Assembly (NCBI RefSeq): GCF_000382045.1
Contig: NZ_KB907451.1
Location: 434,001 to 498,000, forward strand
Reading direction: 5' to 3'
From: Variovorax atrisoli 110B
GTDB taxonomy: Bacteria > Pseudomonadota > Gammaproteobacteria > Burkholderiales > Burkholderiaceae_C
Length of the DNA: 64,000 bases
A program made the translations under genes and the position numbers. The notes below the pieces were generated by a model. It saw nothing but the letters and a program-made list of their open reading frames with translations. It did not search any database and was not told where the DNA came from. Shown here one piece after another: positions 51,529 to 60,761 of the stretch (within the stretch, counting starts at the first letter, position 1; each line of letters starts with the position of its first letter).

Positions 51529-53154
51529 ATGGAAACCAGCAAAGGCGTTCATGGTTGGCAGCGCTGCGTGGCGGCGGCGCTCGTTCTGGCCGTTGCGGGC
51601 TGCAGCAGCATCGATCCGTACCAGCGCAGCAAGCGCGCCGACGTACCGATCAACCAGCTCGGGTATGAGGAAGTCACTCTTGCCAACGCCAGGCCCCTTG
51701 CCGGCAACCTGCAAGGCGCGCTGGGCGCGCTGAAAGACCAGCGCCGCGAATGGTTCGATTCCCTGTCGGCGCAGGCGCGCGTTCGCACCATGACGCAGCT
51801 CGGCCTGCTGGGCGTGACGGCCGCGGCGCTGTATGGGGGGCTGAAATCCGGTGTCACCAGCGATCGCGAAAAGACCCGGCTCGCCATGGCCGGCGCGGTC
51901 GGCTTTACGGCCTATTCGGCCAGCAACTGGTTCGTCAATCCCAATCAGGAGAAGGCTTACGTCGAAGGCGTTCTCGGACTGACCTGCGCGATGCTGACCA
52001 TCGAACCATTGCGGCTGGAGGTCGAGAGCTTCGACAGGATGTGGGCCGAGAAATACCGCCTGACGCAGGCCATCAACAGGCTCGATGCGGAGTTGCTCCG
52101 GGCTCAGGCTGTCTTGCGCTATGCCCGTGACAGCGAACTGCCGCAGGCGCATGTGCGTCGCGAGGCGGCCTCGGCCTTGTGGCGCGCGCGCAAGACCCTG
52201 GCATCCAGCGAGCAGCTGTATTCCCAGCTTGGGAACAGCGGAGTCATCCTGATGCGGGAGGGTGATCTGGTCTTTGCCCGCGTGGCGGCGCATATCAACG
52301 CGGCCAACAAGACGATATCCAGCCCTGATGAGTTGGTCGCACAAGCCACGGGGATCATCGGCAAGTTCCGGGCGGTCAAGATTGACACTGCAAACGAGAG
52401 CATCCAGGGAGACTCCGAAGGCGCGGGCAGGCCAGCAGTTGATACCGCTGCCGGGAAGAAGCCGGATGGCGATGCGGGCTTTGCCGGCAAAGACGAAGAG
52501 ATGCTCGAGCAAGAGCCGGCGGCTACGTCCACAGCCACTGCGAAGAAGGCGCAGTTGCTGGCGCAGTTGGCCGCGATTCAGAAAAAGGAGTCCGAGGACG
52601 CCTCTGCGCAAGCCCAGAAGAATCTGAAGGAGTCTCAGGCAGCACTCAAGCGCGCCAAAGCTGCTGAAGCGGTCGCCGCCACCGCCGCGAACAGAAAGGT
52701 GATCGATGCTTGCAAGGCAGCAGGCCGCCGCGACTGCGGGCCTCTGGAGGCCGATGCCATCGCTGTTTCTCTCGCCGCCGGCACAGCAGAGATTTACGCT
52801 GCAAGGCGCCCCTTGAGCAATCGCCTTCTGACTTTCAACGATGCGCGCAAGGCAGCGGCCCGAAATCCGGGCTGTGCCGGCGGCAGCAGTGCCATGAGCG
52901 TTTCACCGGCCGAGGACGCAAAGGTCAAACCCGGTCAGCGGTATCTCATCACCGTGAACGGTGTCACCAAGCCGCCTCTGGCGTCGGTCAAGGGGCCGGC
53001 AACCCTGGAAATTCTGGTCTCCGGTCCCAACCAGTACACCGTGCGCGTCATGGTGAAGGCCGACGCAAAGGGTACGGTGGACGTCAGCATCTCCGACCAG
53101 GGGCTCGCTACCGAGGAGATCCAGCTGACGGTCGACACGCCAGCCGCCAAGTAG
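51529..53154 (+). CDS. Uncharacterised lipoprotein with coiled coil and Ig-like C-terminus
   Basis: A 541-residue protein I do not recognise. Lipobox LAVAGC gives a lipidated Cys near residue 24. Two short hydrophobic stretches follow (LGLLGVTAAALYGGL and LAMAGAVGFTAYSA, about residues 90-140). Residues 150-420 are helical with long charged stretches and a low-complexity Lys/Ala/Glu/Gln coiled coil (LLAQLAAIQKKESEDASAQA). A cysteine-containing segment (CKAAGRRDCG) precedes a beta-rich tail (KVKPGQRYLITVNG ... TVDVSISDQG) like an Ig-type domain. Codon use is visibly less GC-biased than its neighbours, suggesting acquisition. GAGG lies about 8 nt before the ATG. It ends 9 bp from a convergent gene. 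Confidence 0.72.
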   Translation: METSKGVHGWQRCVAAALVLAVAGCSSIDPYQRSKRADVPINQLGYEEVTLANARPLAGNLQGALGALKDQRREWFDSLSAQARVRTMTQLGLLGVTAAALYGGLKSGVTSDREKTRLAMAGAVGFTAYSASNWFVNPNQEKAYVEGVLGLTCAMLTIEPLRLEVESFDRMWAEKYRLTQAINRLDAELLRAQAVLRYARDSELPQAHVRREAASALWRARKTLASSEQLYSQLGNSGVILMREGDLVFARVAAHINAANKTISSPDELVAQATGIIGKFRAVKIDTANESIQGDSEGAGRPAVDTAAGKKPDGDAGFAGKDEEMLEQEPAATSTATAKKAQLLAQLAAIQKKESEDASAQAQKNLKESQAALKRAKAAEAVAATAANRKVIDACKAAGRRDCGPLEADAIAVSLAAGTAEIYAARRPLSNRLLTFNDARKAAARNPGCAGGSSAMSVSPAEDAKVKPGQRYLITVNGVTKPPLASVKGPATLEILVSGPNQYTVRVMVKADAKGTVDVSISDQGLATEEIQLTVDTPAAK

Positions 53155-53163
53155 CCGGCGCCC

Positions 53164-53610
53164 TCAGCGCCCGCCGCTGTTCAGCAGCGCCACCGTCCGC
53201 CCGCTCGCATCCAGCAGCGCCAGCCGGGTCGGTCCGGCCAGCCGGTAGCTGGTGGTGCTCTGCAGGGCGGAAATGAACTGCGCCTCGTTGGCACCGCGTG
53301 TCGGGTCGGTGCAGGCCATGCGGGTGGAGGCGAGCTGGCCGATCTTCAGGGCGACCCCGGTGCGTGTGAAGGTGCCGGAGATGCGGTTGCAGCCGCCCGA
53401 GCCGTTCACGCGTCCGCTGCTGCGGTCGAATTGCACCTGGGCGCCGCTGCCCGGCTGCACCGGTTCATCGCCCAGCTGCACCAGCTGCCAGGCCGGGCCT
53501 TCGATCGGCTCGTCGAGGCTGATGCCGCTGCCGCAACCGGCCAGCGTGGCCAGCAGCGCCGTAGCGGCAAGGGCGGGGAGGAGCGCGGTGCGGCGGGCGA
53601 AGGAGCGCAT
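53164..53610 (-). CDS. META-domain lipoprotein (HslJ-like)
   Basis: A 148-residue lipoprotein with signal sequence LLATLAGCGSG (Cys near residue 26) and one META domain: GSGGCNRISGTFTRTGVALK followed by STRMACTD, the defining motif. META/HslJ proteins are small outer-membrane or periplasmic proteins linked to heat shock and novobiocin resistance in E. coli; the role here is unknown. The ATG at 53610 has AAGGAA 9 nt upstream. Confidence 0.87.
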   Translation of the reverse strand: MRSFARRTALLPALAATALLATLAGCGSGISLDEPIEGPAWQLVQLGDEPVQPGSGAQVQFDRSSGRVNGSGGCNRISGTFTRTGVALKIGQLASTRMACTDPTRGANEAQFISALQSTTSYRLAGPTRLALLDASGRTVALLNSGGR

Positions 53611-53710
53611 GGCCAGTGTTCCTTTTTCGAACTGCAACAAGTTGAATCGGGCGTGATCGTATGCGACGGCGCCTGGCCCGCCAATGCCGCTCGCCAGCCC
53701 TGCGGCCATG

Positions 53711-53735
53711 AAAAAAGCGGCCCGGGGGCCGCTTT
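53711..53735 (-). terminator. Rho-independent terminator of the thioredoxin-TPR gene
   Basis: On the minus strand AAAGCGGCC, a 4-nt loop, GGCCGCTTT then further T, 22 nt after the stop of the thioredoxin gene: a 9-bp stem with U-run. Confidence 0.88.
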
Positions 53736-53756
53736 CCTGGAAGGTCTGGAGGGAAA

Positions 53757-54677
53757 TCAGCTCAGCACGATGCTGCTGAGCCGGCGGCGGTAGCTGGCCA
53801 CCACCGGATCGTCCGGCGGGATCTGCCCGTCGGCGACCTTCACCTTCGGCGGCTCGATGATCTCCAGGATGGCGATGTAGGTCTTGCGGGCGAGGTCCTC
53901 GCTCCAGGTCTTGTCGCGCATCAGGATGTCGAGCAGCTCGTCCATGGCGTCGGTCCAGCGCTGGGCGGCCATGAGGAGGCGGGCGCGGCCGAAGCGGGCG
54001 TCGAAGTCGCGCTTGTTGGCAGCGATCTTCGCGTCGAAATCGGCGATCGAGGGGGCGGCGCCGGCCGGCGGCGCTGCGAAATCGATAGCATCCATCCAGC
54101 GCTGCAGAGCGTCGAAGCGGCGCACCAGCGAGGTCTTGGCGATGACCGGGGCAAAGGCGACCTTGGCGTCGTCGACGCGGCCTTCCTGCAGCAGCAGCTT
54201 CACGTAGTCGAAGCGGGCGTCGTCGTTGGCCGGGTCGGTGGCCACCGCGTGCTGCAGCTTCTCGAGCGCGCCTTCGGTGTCGCCACCGGCCAGCGCCTCC
54301 TGGGCAGCGGCTTCCTGCGAGGCGGCCTCGGCCTCGTCGGCGCCGGGCACGTGCTTGTCGAGGAACTCGCGGATCTTCTCCGCCGGGATGGCGCCGACGA
54401 AGCCGTCCACCGGCTGGCCGTCCTTGAACATCACGCAGAAGGGGATGCTGCGCACGCCGAACATCTCCGACAGCTGCGAGGAGATCTGCGGCACCTTGTC
54501 GGCGTCGAGCTTGGCCAGCGTGAACCGCCCGCCGTACTCGACCTCGAGCTTTTCGAGCACCGGGCCGAGCTGCTTGCAGGGGCCGCACCATTCGGCCCAG
54601 ATGTCCAGCAGCACCGGTGTGGCGACCGAGGCTTCGATCAGTTCGGCCTGGAAATTTTCGAGAGTGATGTCGATCAT
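53757..54677 (-). CDS. Thioredoxin-TPR protein (CnoX/YbbN-like)
   Basis: A 306-residue cytoplasmic protein: thioredoxin domain at residues 1-110 with an intact WCGPC active site (about residues 29-33), then a helical TPR-like region (about 125-290) with [21 protein letters not shown]. coli CnoX is a chaperone-redoxin that protects client proteins under oxidative chlorine stress and lacks this full CxxC; here the redox site is complete. Divergent from purE with only 36 bp between starts, so promoters must overlap. Confidence 0.9.
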   Translation of the reverse strand: MIDITLENFQAELIEASVATPVLLDIWAEWCGPCKQLGPVLEKLEVEYGGRFTLAKLDADKVPQISSQLSEMFGVRSIPFCVMFKDGQPVDGFVGAIPAEKIREFLDKHVPGADEAEAASQEAAAQEALAGGDTEGALEKLQHAVATDPANDDARFDYVKLLLQEGRVDDAKVAFAPVIAKTSLVRRFDALQRWMDAIDFAAPPAGAAPSIADFDAKIAANKRDFDARFGRARLLMAAQRWTDAMDELLDILMRDKTWSEDLARKTYIAILEIIEPPKVKVADGQIPPDDPVVASYRRRLSSIVLS

Positions 54678-54713
54678 CGGAACCAGCTGGGGGTGAAACG
54701 TAAAATTGAAACC

Positions 54714-55265
54714 ATGAACGAAACCATTCAGGTCGGTGTAGTGATGGGCTCGAACTCCGATTGGGAGACGATGCGCAACGCGGTCGAGATTCTCCAGCAA
54801 TTCGGAATCGGGCACGAAGCCAGGGTGGTCTCGGCCCACCGGATGCCCGATACGCTCTTCGAATATGCCGAAAGCGCCGCCGGGCGCGGCCTTGCCGCGA
54901 TCATCGCCGGCGCGGGCGGCGCGGCCCACCTGCCGGGCATGCTGGCGTCGAAAACCACGGTGCCTGTGCTCGGCGTGCCGGTGGCCAGCCGCCATCTGCA
55001 GGGCGTCGATTCGCTCTACAGCATCGTGCAGATGCCCAAGGGCGTGCCGGTCGCCACCTTCGCCATCGGCAATGCCGGCGCGGCCAACGCGGCGCTGTTC
55101 GCGGTGTCGATGCTGGCGGTGAACGACCCGGCGCTGCGCGCGAAGCTCGACGCCTTCCGCGCCGCGCAGACGGCGGCCGCCGAGGCCATGACCCTGCCCC
55201 CGCCGCCCGCCGGCGAGGCAGCGCCCGTATCTCCCTTCTCGCCGCAAGGCGGGGGTGCCCTGTGA
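54714..55265 (+). CDS. purE: 5-(carboxyamino)imidazole ribonucleotide mutase
   Basis: A 183-residue purine enzyme that converts N5-CAIR to CAIR. Motifs: [14 protein letters not shown] (residue 7), SAHRMPD and the glycine loop [13 protein letters not shown]. The last about 20 residues ([20 protein letters not shown]) are a Pro-rich tail beyond the normal fold. The purK GTG start overlaps the stop (GTGA), so purE-purK-sua5 form a coupled operon. Confidence 0.96.
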   Translation: MNETIQVGVVMGSNSDWETMRNAVEILQQFGIGHEARVVSAHRMPDTLFEYAESAAGRGLAAIIAGAGGAAHLPGMLASKTTVPVLGVPVASRHLQGVDSLYSIVQMPKGVPVATFAIGNAGAANAALFAVSMLAVNDPALRAKLDAFRAAQTAAAEAMTLPPPPAGEAAPVSPFSPQGGGAL

Positions 55266-56470
55266 GCGGCCGCAACGGCGACCTGCCGATCCTCCCGGGC
55301 GCCACGCTCGGCGTGCTCGGCGGCGGACAGCTGGGGCGGATGTTCGTCCATGCCGCCCAGCGCATGGGCTACTTCACCGCGGTGCTCGACCCCGACACCG
55401 ACAGCCCCGCCGGCCGCGTGAGCCATCACCACATCCATACCGACTACGACGACGTCGACGGCCTCGCCCGTCTGGCCGGCCTGGCCGACGCGGTGACCAC
55501 CGAGTTCGAGAACGTGCCCGCGCCCTCGCTGGAGCATCTCGCGGTGGCGCGCCCGGTGTCGCCCGCCGCGCCGGCCATCGCCATCGCGCAGGACCGCATC
55601 GCCGAGAAGGCGCACTTCACCCGCTGCGGCGTGCCCTGCGCGCCCTACGCCGTCATCGAAACGGCCGCGCAGCTCGCCGCCATCGACGACAACCTGCTGC
55701 CCGGCATCCTCAAGACCGCGCGCCTGGGCTACGACGGCAAGGGCCAGCAGCGCGTGAAGACGCGCGACGAGCTGGTCGAGGCCTGGCAGGCCGCGGGCTG
55801 CGTGCCCTGCGTGCTCGAGAAGATGCTGCCGCTCGAATTCGAGTGCTCGGTCATCCTCGCGCGCGGCCGCGACGGCCAGATCGTGCACTTCCCGCCGCAG
55901 CGCAACCTGCACCGAGACGGCATCCTGGCCGTGACCGAGGTGCACCCGCAGAACATGCCCAAGACGGTGGCGCAGGGCGCCATCAACTCGGCCAAGAGCA
56001 TCGCCAACGGCCTCAACTACGTGGGCGTGCTGTGCGTCGAGTTCTTTGCGCTGGCCGACGGCTCGCTGGTCGTCAACGAGATGGCGCCGCGCCCGCACAA
56101 CAGCGGCCACTACACCATGGAAGCCTGCGACGTGTCGCAGTTCGAGCTGCAGGTGCGCACGCTCGCCGGCCTGCCGCTGGCGGCGCCGCGCCAGCACAGC
56201 CCGGCGATCATGCTCAACCTGCTGGGCGACCTGTGGTTTCCCGCCGGTGCCGACGGCAAGTCCGACAAGGCGGTCTCGCCGCGCTGGAGCGAAGTGCTCG
56301 CGCTGCCCGGCGCCCACCTGCACCTCTACGGAAAGATCGAACCCCGCCGCGGCCGCAAGATGGGCCACCTCACGCTGACCGGCGCCACGCTCGAGGCGGT
56401 TCGCGCCACGGCCTCGCAGGCCGCGCTGCTGCTGGGCCTGCCGGCGGTGAGCACCGCCGACCTCGCATGA
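55262..56470 (+). CDS. purK: 5-(carboxyamino)imidazole ribonucleotide synthase
   Basis: A 402-residue ATP-grasp enzyme making N5-CAIR from AIR and bicarbonate. It opens with [16 protein letters not shown], and ATP-grasp signatures include [18 protein letters not shown] and [15 protein letters not shown]. The GTG at 55262 overlaps the purE stop. Its own stop overlaps the next ATG (ATGA). Confidence 0.96.
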   Translation: MSGRNGDLPILPGATLGVLGGGQLGRMFVHAAQRMGYFTAVLDPDTDSPAGRVSHHHIHTDYDDVDGLARLAGLADAVTTEFENVPAPSLEHLAVARPVSPAAPAIAIAQDRIAEKAHFTRCGVPCAPYAVIETAAQLAAIDDNLLPGILKTARLGYDGKGQQRVKTRDELVEAWQAAGCVPCVLEKMLPLEFECSVILARGRDGQIVHFPPQRNLHRDGILAVTEVHPQNMPKTVAQGAINSAKSIANGLNYVGVLCVEFFALADGSLVVNEMAPRPHNSGHYTMEACDVSQFELQVRTLAGLPLAAPRQHSPAIMLNLLGDLWFPAGADGKSDKAVSPRWSEVLALPGAHLHLYGKIEPRRGRKMGHLTLTGATLEAVRATASQAALLLGLPAVSTADLA

Positions 56471-57468
56471 TCCTCGACGGCCGCACCCCCGAAGCCATCG
56501 CCGAGGCGGCGCGCGTGCTGCGCGCGGGCGGGCTGGTGGCCTTCCCGACCGAGACGGTGTACGGCCTGGGCGCCGACGCCAGCAGCGACACCGCGGTGGC
56601 CGGCATCTTCGAGGCCAAGGGGCGGCCGTCGGACCATCCGCTGATCGTCCACGTGGCGGCCGGCACCAAGGGCACCGAATCGCTCTCGCGCTTCGCCCAG
56701 CCGCTGCCGGACTTCGCGCAGAAGCTGGTGCAGGCCTTCTGGCCCGGCCCGCTCACGCTGATCGTCACGCGCCAGCCCGGCGTGGGCGCGGCGGCGGCCG
56801 GCGGGCAGGACACCATCGGCCTGCGCTGCCCCTCGCACCCCGTGGCGCAGGCGCTGCTCGAAGCCTGCGCCGAGCAGGGCGTGCCCGGCCTCGCGGGGCC
56901 GAGCGCCAACCGCTTCGGCCGCGTCAGCCCGACCACCGCGCAGCACGTGCACGACGAGTTCGGCGACGAGCTGCTGGTGATCGACGGCGGCCCCTGCGAT
57001 GTGGGCATCGAGTCGACCATCGTCGACTGCAGCCGCGGCGCGCCCGTGCTGCTGCGCCCCGGCCTCATCACCCGTGCGCAGATCGAGGCCGCCTGTGGCG
57101 AGAAGCTCGCCGACCGCGAAGTGCTCGAAACGCCCGACCCGCGCGCCTCGGGCACGCTGGAGGCGCACTACGCGCCCAACGCCAAGGTGCGGCTGATGGA
57201 CGCCAAGTCGATCCAGACCGGCCTCGACGTGCTCGGCGCGAACGCCGCCCACATCGCCGTATGGTCGCGCACCACGGTGCGCAGCCGCTCGCAGCGCGTG
57301 CTGCTGCGGCGCATGCCCGACGACGCGGCGGCCAGCGCGCAGCTGCTGTTCGCCGTGCTGCGCGAGTTCGACGCACAGGGCGTGAAGCTGATCTGGGTGG
57401 AGACGCCGCCCGATACGCACGAGTGGGAAGGCGTGAAAGACCGCTTGCAGCGCGCATCGGCCGCTTGA
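56467..57468 (+). CDS. sua5: L-threonylcarbamoyladenylate synthase, Sua5 type
   Basis: A 333-residue enzyme that makes threonylcarbamoyl-AMP for the t6A base of tRNA. The YrdC-like domain (residues 1-200) has VAFPTETVYGLGADA, KGRPSDHPLIVH and GPSANRFGRVSPT. The C-terminal about 110 residues form the extra Sua5 domain, making it longer than TsaC (about 190). It is third in the purE-purK operon, coupled by ATGA. tsaB, another t6A gene, lies at 62259. A repeat element starts 4 nt past the stop. Confidence 0.94.
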   Translation: MILDGRTPEAIAEAARVLRAGGLVAFPTETVYGLGADASSDTAVAGIFEAKGRPSDHPLIVHVAAGTKGTESLSRFAQPLPDFAQKLVQAFWPGPLTLIVTRQPGVGAAAAGGQDTIGLRCPSHPVAQALLEACAEQGVPGLAGPSANRFGRVSPTTAQHVHDEFGDELLVIDGGPCDVGIESTIVDCSRGAPVLLRPGLITRAQIEAACGEKLADREVLETPDPRASGTLEAHYAPNAKVRLMDAKSIQTGLDVLGANAAHIAVWSRTTVRSRSQRVLLRRMPDDAAASAQLLFAVLREFDAQGVKLIWVETPPDTHEWEGVKDRLQRASAA

Positions 57469-57472
57469 TCCA

Positions 57473-57561
57473 GGAACACCGTGGAACCGGCTTTGCCGGG
57501 CCACTGGTGTTGCCCCCGGTAGGGGGTTGGCGAAGCGCACGAAGTGCGCGCAGCCTGGGGG
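57473..57561 (-). repeat. Stop-anchored three-hairpin repeat, copy 6
   Basis: On the minus strand it opens with CCCCCAGGC 6 nt after the stop of the lipase-like gene and ends GGTGTTCC 4 nt past the sua5 stop. The variable stem pair is GTGG/CCAC, a third compensated version. The first hairpin has lost two bases. Confidence 0.92.
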
Positions 57562-57567
57562 CGAGCC

Positions 57568-59172
57568 CTATCCTCCGGCTGCGAGGACACCCTGGAAGAA
57601 GCCTCGCGCGGAGGCCAGGCAGAAGGGCGGCGCCAGCGTGCCGTGGTACGCCAGCGTGACGGCCTGGGCCTTGTCCGATGCGCTGCCCGAAGTGTTCTGC
57701 GCGAGCAGGGCCTTGGCCTGCGCGAAGCCGGCGCGGGCGGTGGAGTAGGCGTCGATGGCAGCCGAATCCTCCAGGTCGACCACGGAGAGCAGGCTGGACG
57801 GCATGCCCTTGGCGCGGAAGTAGCCCGAGGTGGCGCGGGTGCTCGCGAAGTTCACCGTGGGGTCGTTGGCGCCGCCGCACATCAGCATCGGCCGGGTCGG
57901 CACCCAGTTGCGCAGGTCGTTGGCGACGGCGGCCTTGCGGAAGCCCGTGGAGGGCTTGCAGTCCAGCGGCGATGTGGTGCTCAGCGACGCGGCCGTGGGC
58001 GGCAGCGCGTTGCCGGGGCAGGGGTTGCCCTGGATGTCGCCGGCAGCCTGCGTCAGGAAGCTCTGCTTGATGAGGTTGTTGGGCCCGTAGAAGATCGAAA
58101 GCTCCGGGCTCACCGGACCCGGCTTGGCGTCCGCCGGGAACAGCGCGAGCTGAGGCAGCTTGCCGCTGGAGAACAGCGTGCCGGGCGATGCGCTCGGCAG
58201 CAGCGTGTCGATGCCGCTGGCGTACTGGGCCTCGTACACGTCGCTGGTCGAGCCGTAGACGTTGCCGAACTGCTGCTGCCAGCTGGTCGACAGCAGCGGC
58301 ACGAACAGCGTGGCGCCCAGCGCCGGCCAGCCCAGGTAGGTGTAGTCGGTCAGCAGGCTGATGGCAGAGGGCGCCGACAGCGGCGCCGAGGCCGTCACCG
58401 GTTTGCCCGTGGCCTGCATCTCGCGGTGCGCCGCCATCGCCACGTAGCCGCCCTGCGAATAGCCGGTGATGAAGAGCGAGCCGGCGTCGTTCGCGCCGAT
58501 GCCGGAGAAGGTCTTGCGCGCCGCGGTGAGCGCGTCGACCATGTCCTTGCCCTGCTGGTCGCCGTCGAGGTACGGGTGGTAGGGCAGCGTCGACTTGTCG
58601 TAGCCCGCGTAGTTGGGCGCCACCACGATGTAGCCCTGCGCCGCGAACATGGCGGCGACCATCAGGCCCTCGCCGGCGGCGGCCTGGCTGCTGTCGGTCC
58701 ATTTCGCGAGGTTGTAGGCCTTGGCGGCGGTGGTGCCGTGGGCATAGAGCACCACCGGGCGCTGGCCGCTGCAGGCCACGTCGGAACCGGTGGGCACCAT
58801 GATGGCGGCGGTGGCGTTGGTGGCCTCGTTCTTCGCGCCGATGGTGCGGTACTCGAGGTAGCGCAGGTCCACGCCGCACTTGGGCGTGCCCGCCACCTGA
58901 AGCAGCGCCTTGCCCTGGTCGCTGGCCTGCAGGCTGGCGGTGAACTGGGAGGCTGTCAGCGCGGCAGTCTTCTCGGGCGGGTCGTTGACCACCGAGCCGC
59001 GGCCGTTGTCCACGGCTGGCGGCGGAACTCCCACCCCGATGCCGATGCCTCCTCCACCCCCGCCGCCGCCGCCGCAGGCTGCGAGCAGCAGCAATGTCGC
59101 GGCGCTTGTCACGGCCGTGAAGGCGGCGGTCTTGCACATGGGGCTGGAGGGCAGGCGGTGCGGCTGGTTCAA
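57568..59172 (-). CDS. Lipase-like alpha/beta hydrolase lipoprotein
   Basis: A 534-residue secreted or surface hydrolase. Lipobox LLLLAAC is followed at once by nine glycines and IGIGVGVPPP, a flexible tether. The hydrolase domain has VVLYAHGTTAAKAYN, the nucleophile elbow ITGYSQGGYVAMA, an acid in CGGANDPTVNF and a late His in LAYHGTLAPPF. Cysteines suggest disulfides, consistent with export. The TTG at 59172 is preferred because AGGAGA lies about 6 nt upstream; an ATG at 59139 without ribosome-binding site is the alternative and also gives a valid signal peptide. Confidence 0.83.
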   Translation of the reverse strand: MNQPHRLPSSPMCKTAAFTAVTSAATLLLLAACGGGGGGGGGIGIGVGVPPPAVDNGRGSVVNDPPEKTAALTASQFTASLQASDQGKALLQVAGTPKCGVDLRYLEYRTIGAKNEATNATAAIMVPTGSDVACSGQRPVVLYAHGTTAAKAYNLAKWTDSSQAAAGEGLMVAAMFAAQGYIVVAPNYAGYDKSTLPYHPYLDGDQQGKDMVDALTAARKTFSGIGANDAGSLFITGYSQGGYVAMAAHREMQATGKPVTASAPLSAPSAISLLTDYTYLGWPALGATLFVPLLSTSWQQQFGNVYGSTSDVYEAQYASGIDTLLPSASPGTLFSSGKLPQLALFPADAKPGPVSPELSIFYGPNNLIKQSFLTQAAGDIQGNPCPGNALPPTAASLSTTSPLDCKPSTGFRKAAVANDLRNWVPTRPMLMCGGANDPTVNFASTRATSGYFRAKGMPSSLLSVVDLEDSAAIDAYSTARAGFAQAKALLAQNTSGSASDKAQAVTLAYHGTLAPPFCLASARGFFQGVLAAGG

Positions 59173-59332
59173 GGCATGTCTCCTGCGCCGGCGGGGCGCT
59201 TGGCTTGTATGGAATCGAACGACCGTCCGATTCTGTGCAGCGGCATGTCCGCGCGCAAGCGGGCGTTTGCCCTCAGAAGATTTCAGTACTCGGCGCCATG
59301 GGCGGGCCGCCATGGGCCCGCGCGCCCTGCCC

Positions 59333-60754
59333 TCAGTTGTCCTGCGAGGCCCAGTCGACCAGCGCGTCGAAGGCCGCGCGCGCGGCGCCGGCATTCTCGC
59401 CGTTGGCGATGGCCACGAGCACGTAGCGGCGCCCGCTCGCGCCATCCACGTAGCCGGCCACGCCCGAGGCGTCGCGCAGCGTGCCGGTCTTCAGGTGCGC
59501 CGAGCCGCCGGAGCGCATCGTGCGCTTCTTCAGCGTGCCGTCCACGCCCATGGCGGGCAGCGAGGACATCAGCTCCGGCATCACCGGCGAGCGCCATGCC
59601 ACCTGCAGCATCTTGCCGAGCGCGGCGGCGCAGATGCGCTCGTCGCGCGACAGGCCCGAGCCGTTCTCGAACACCGGCTGGGCTTCGCCCGTGCCGATGC
59701 GGTCGCGCCACCACTGGCCCAGCGCCGCCCGCGAGGCCTCGAAGGTGCCGCGGTTCTTCTGCGCCAGCCCGATGGTGAGGAACAGCTGCTGCGCCATCAC
59801 GTTGTTGCTGTACTTGTTGATGTCGCGGATCACCTCGGCCAGCGGCGGCGACTCGAACTCGAAGGCCGGCTTCAGCCCCGCAGGCACGCGCCCCTCGCGC
59901 ATCTGCCCGCCGACGCGCCCGCCCATCTCGGCCCACATGCCGCCGATGGCGCGCATGGCGTAGGTGCGCGGGTCGCCGTAGGCCACGGCCCAGCTCTTCT
60001 CGCCGCAGCCGCCGGGAAAGCCGCCGTTGAAGCGGATGCGGTTCACGTCGGAGAAGTCGGCGCGCAGCGTGCCGCGCCAGTCGCCGCATTCGCCGGGCAC
60101 CAGCGCCACGGTCTGCGGCATCGCCACGCTGGCCAGCGGGGGCTCATAGCTCACGCGTGCGATCTGGCCCGCGCGGTCGGGCGCGAAAGTCATGTTGACC
60201 GACTTGAAGTTCACCAGCAGCGCGTCGGGCGAGGCGTTGTAGGGGCGCAGCGGCTCGCCGTCGAAGGCGGCGGGGTCGCCCTCCACCGTGGTCTCGAAGG
60301 CGCTGCGGTCGAGGATGATGTCGCCGCTCACCGTGGTGATGCCCAGGCCCTGCACGTGGCGCAGCAGCAGCCACATGCGCTCCAGCACCAGCTTCGGATC
60401 GCCCTGGCCCTTGATGTAAAGGTTGCCGTTGAGCACGCCGTTGTTCACCGTGCCGTCGACGTAGACCGGCGTGGTCCAGCTGTAGGCCGCGCCGAGCATG
60501 TCGAGCGCGGCGTAGGTCGTCACCAGCTTCATGATCGACGCCGGGTTCACCTGCGCCTGCGTGCGCCAGGCCAGGCGCGGCTGGCGCGTGCCGTCGGCCT
60601 CGGCGACCAGCATGGTCACCGACTCGCGCGGCACCTTGGCGCGGGCGAGGGCGGCTTCGACCTGGGTGGGGAGGGCTTGCTGGGCGAATGCGCCGGCCGG
60701 GGCCAGCGTGGTGAAGATCAGGGCGCAGGCCGCGCGACGAAAGGCGAAGGGCAT
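59333..60754 (-). CDS. dacB: D-alanyl-D-alanine carboxypeptidase/endopeptidase DacB (PBP4)
   Basis: A 473-residue periplasmic penicillin-binding protein of the S13 family. Signal peptide ends AFA-QQAL (about residue 25). The active-site triad of motifs is complete: SIMK (Ser73-Lys76), YSNN (about 315) and LKTGTL (about 415). It trims or cuts peptide cross-links in peptidoglycan. It starts 7 nt after the Nudix gene, so the two are co-transcribed. A GCGGGCC/GGCCCGC hairpin (59302-59321) lies after its stop. Confidence 0.94.
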   Translation of the reverse strand: MPFAFRRAACALIFTTLAPAGAFAQQALPTQVEAALARAKVPRESVTMLVAEADGTRQPRLAWRTQAQVNPASIMKLVTTYAALDMLGAAYSWTTPVYVDGTVNNGVLNGNLYIKGQGDPKLVLERMWLLLRHVQGLGITTVSGDIILDRSAFETTVEGDPAAFDGEPLRPYNASPDALLVNFKSVNMTFAPDRAGQIARVSYEPPLASVAMPQTVALVPGECGDWRGTLRADFSDVNRIRFNGGFPGGCGEKSWAVAYGDPRTYAMRAIGGMWAEMGGRVGGQMREGRVPAGLKPAFEFESPPLAEVIRDINKYSNNVMAQQLFLTIGLAQKNRGTFEASRAALGQWWRDRIGTGEAQPVFENGSGLSRDERICAAALGKMLQVAWRSPVMPELMSSLPAMGVDGTLKKRTMRSGGSAHLKTGTLRDASGVAGYVDGASGRRYVLVAIANGENAGAARAAFDALVDWASQDN

Positions 60755-60761
60755 CCGCCCA

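Noticed and set aside
4050..57561. Insertion sequence or MITE remnants as an explanation for the repeats
   Set aside because: The copies have no transposase and no terminal inverted repeats of IS type, and their fixed orientation and distance from stop codons are not expected of random transposition. A REP-like mobilised origin remains possible.
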